Both the position numbers and the translations under genes were made by a program. Below, piece by piece: positions 61,462 through 61,531 of a stretch of DNA of 61,531 nt (position 1 is its first letter; each line of letters starts with the position of its first letter). This DNA comes from an uncultured bacterium (lineage in GTDB: Bacteria; Gemmatimonadota; Gemmatimonadetes; Longimicrobiales; RSA9), in contig CALBZE010000048.1 of NCBI GenBank assembly GCA_937889645.1, forward strand, positions 1 through 61,531, in the 5' to 3' direction. Under the pieces are notes generated by a model. That model saw nothing but the letters and a program-made list of their open reading frames with translations. It had not been told where the DNA came from and did not search any database.

Positions 61462-61531
61462 ATGTGCGTACTGATAACCGGCGCGGCGGGCTTCATCGGC
61501 AGCCACCTCGTCGAGCGGCTCCTTGCGCGGG
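61462..61531 (+). CDS. NAD-dependent sugar epimerase/dehydratase, start only
   Basis: Only 23 residues are inside the window: MCVLITGAAGFIGSHLVERL and a few more. The Rossmann motif GAAGFIGSH is diagnostic of the extended short-chain dehydrogenase family acting on nucleotide sugars (epimerase, dehydratase or UDP-glucuronate decarboxylase). It is divergent from the TPR gene. The gene is cut by the window end. Confidence 0.85.
   Translation, partial: MCVLITGAAGFIGSHLVERLLAR

Overview
This window is a dense, very GC-rich stretch of bacterial chromosome carrying about 60 protein genes, one tRNA-Lys(UUU), several promoters and hairpin terminators, and one unusual array of hairpins. The organism looks like a diderm: it encodes a BamD-like lipoprotein, an outer-membrane barrel-type protein, other lipoproteins and a class A penicillin-binding protein. 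Extreme G/C third positions, many GTG and TTG starts, a one-chain E1 alpha-beta dehydrogenase and the mix of housekeeping genes suggest Gemmatimonadota or a close relative. That placement is inference, not something the sequence proves. I saw no insertion sequence, integrase, phage module, CRISPR array, rRNA or replication origin.

Layout. 1-1.8 kb: a sigma-54 type response regulator with its own promoter and terminator. 1.7-8 kb (minus strand): thiE, mltG, ruvX, a V4R-domain protein and ligA, then a receiver-GGDEF protein and a lone receiver. 8.2-11.4 kb: YtxH-like protein, trehalose-6-phosphate synthase and pyrimidine-nucleoside phosphorylase, closed by a double hairpin against a convergent PBP1A gene. 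13.9-16 kb: Hsp20, a thioredoxin-like protein and an inositol-phosphatase family enzyme. 16-20 kb: trpS, a zinc-ribbon protein and the lysine/peptidoglycan genes dapA-dapB-dapH. 20-25.8 kb: MgtC-type protein, 2-hydroxyacid dehydrogenase, PilT-like ATPase, a second DapA-family aldolase, a membrane-embedded M28 peptidase and an unknown membrane protein. 25.9-32.4 kb: purA, then a translation operon (ffh-rpsP-rimM-trmD-rplS-rnhB) behind a near-consensus promoter.

32.4-41 kb: tRNA-Lys with its own promoter and terminator, several accessory proteins of unknown role, a ferritin-like fusion, an alpha/beta hydrolase, a ClC channel with CBS domains and the fused E1 enzyme. 41-48 kb (all plus strand): small membrane genes, dedA, coaE, a PHP phosphoesterase, a DHH phosphoesterase, an archaeal-type ornithine cyclodeaminase homologue, an unknown gene, fur and a ureohydrolase. 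The last few suggest an arginine/ornithine to proline or polyamine route. 48-53.9 kb: a phosphodiesterase-type protein whose start codon overlaps that of ccdA, a receiver, an ABC exporter half and a lipoprotein. 53.9-61.3 kb (minus strand): gamma-glutamyltransferase with a beta-barrel protein, an M20 amidohydrolase, the hairpin array, nadD, a BamD-like lipoprotein and two TPR proteins. The window ends inside a sugar-nucleotide epimerase gene.

The most striking element is the roughly 470-base run of about 20 consecutive hairpins at 57.6-58.05 kb. Arm sequences differ from hairpin to hairpin but stay complementary, and spacer and loop polarity flips in the middle. Other points of interest are the M28 peptidase with membrane segments between its metal ligands, the stand-alone ornithine cyclodeaminase homologue near a ureohydrolase, a ferritin-like/ElaB-like fusion, and a divergent gene pair sharing one CATG as both start codons.
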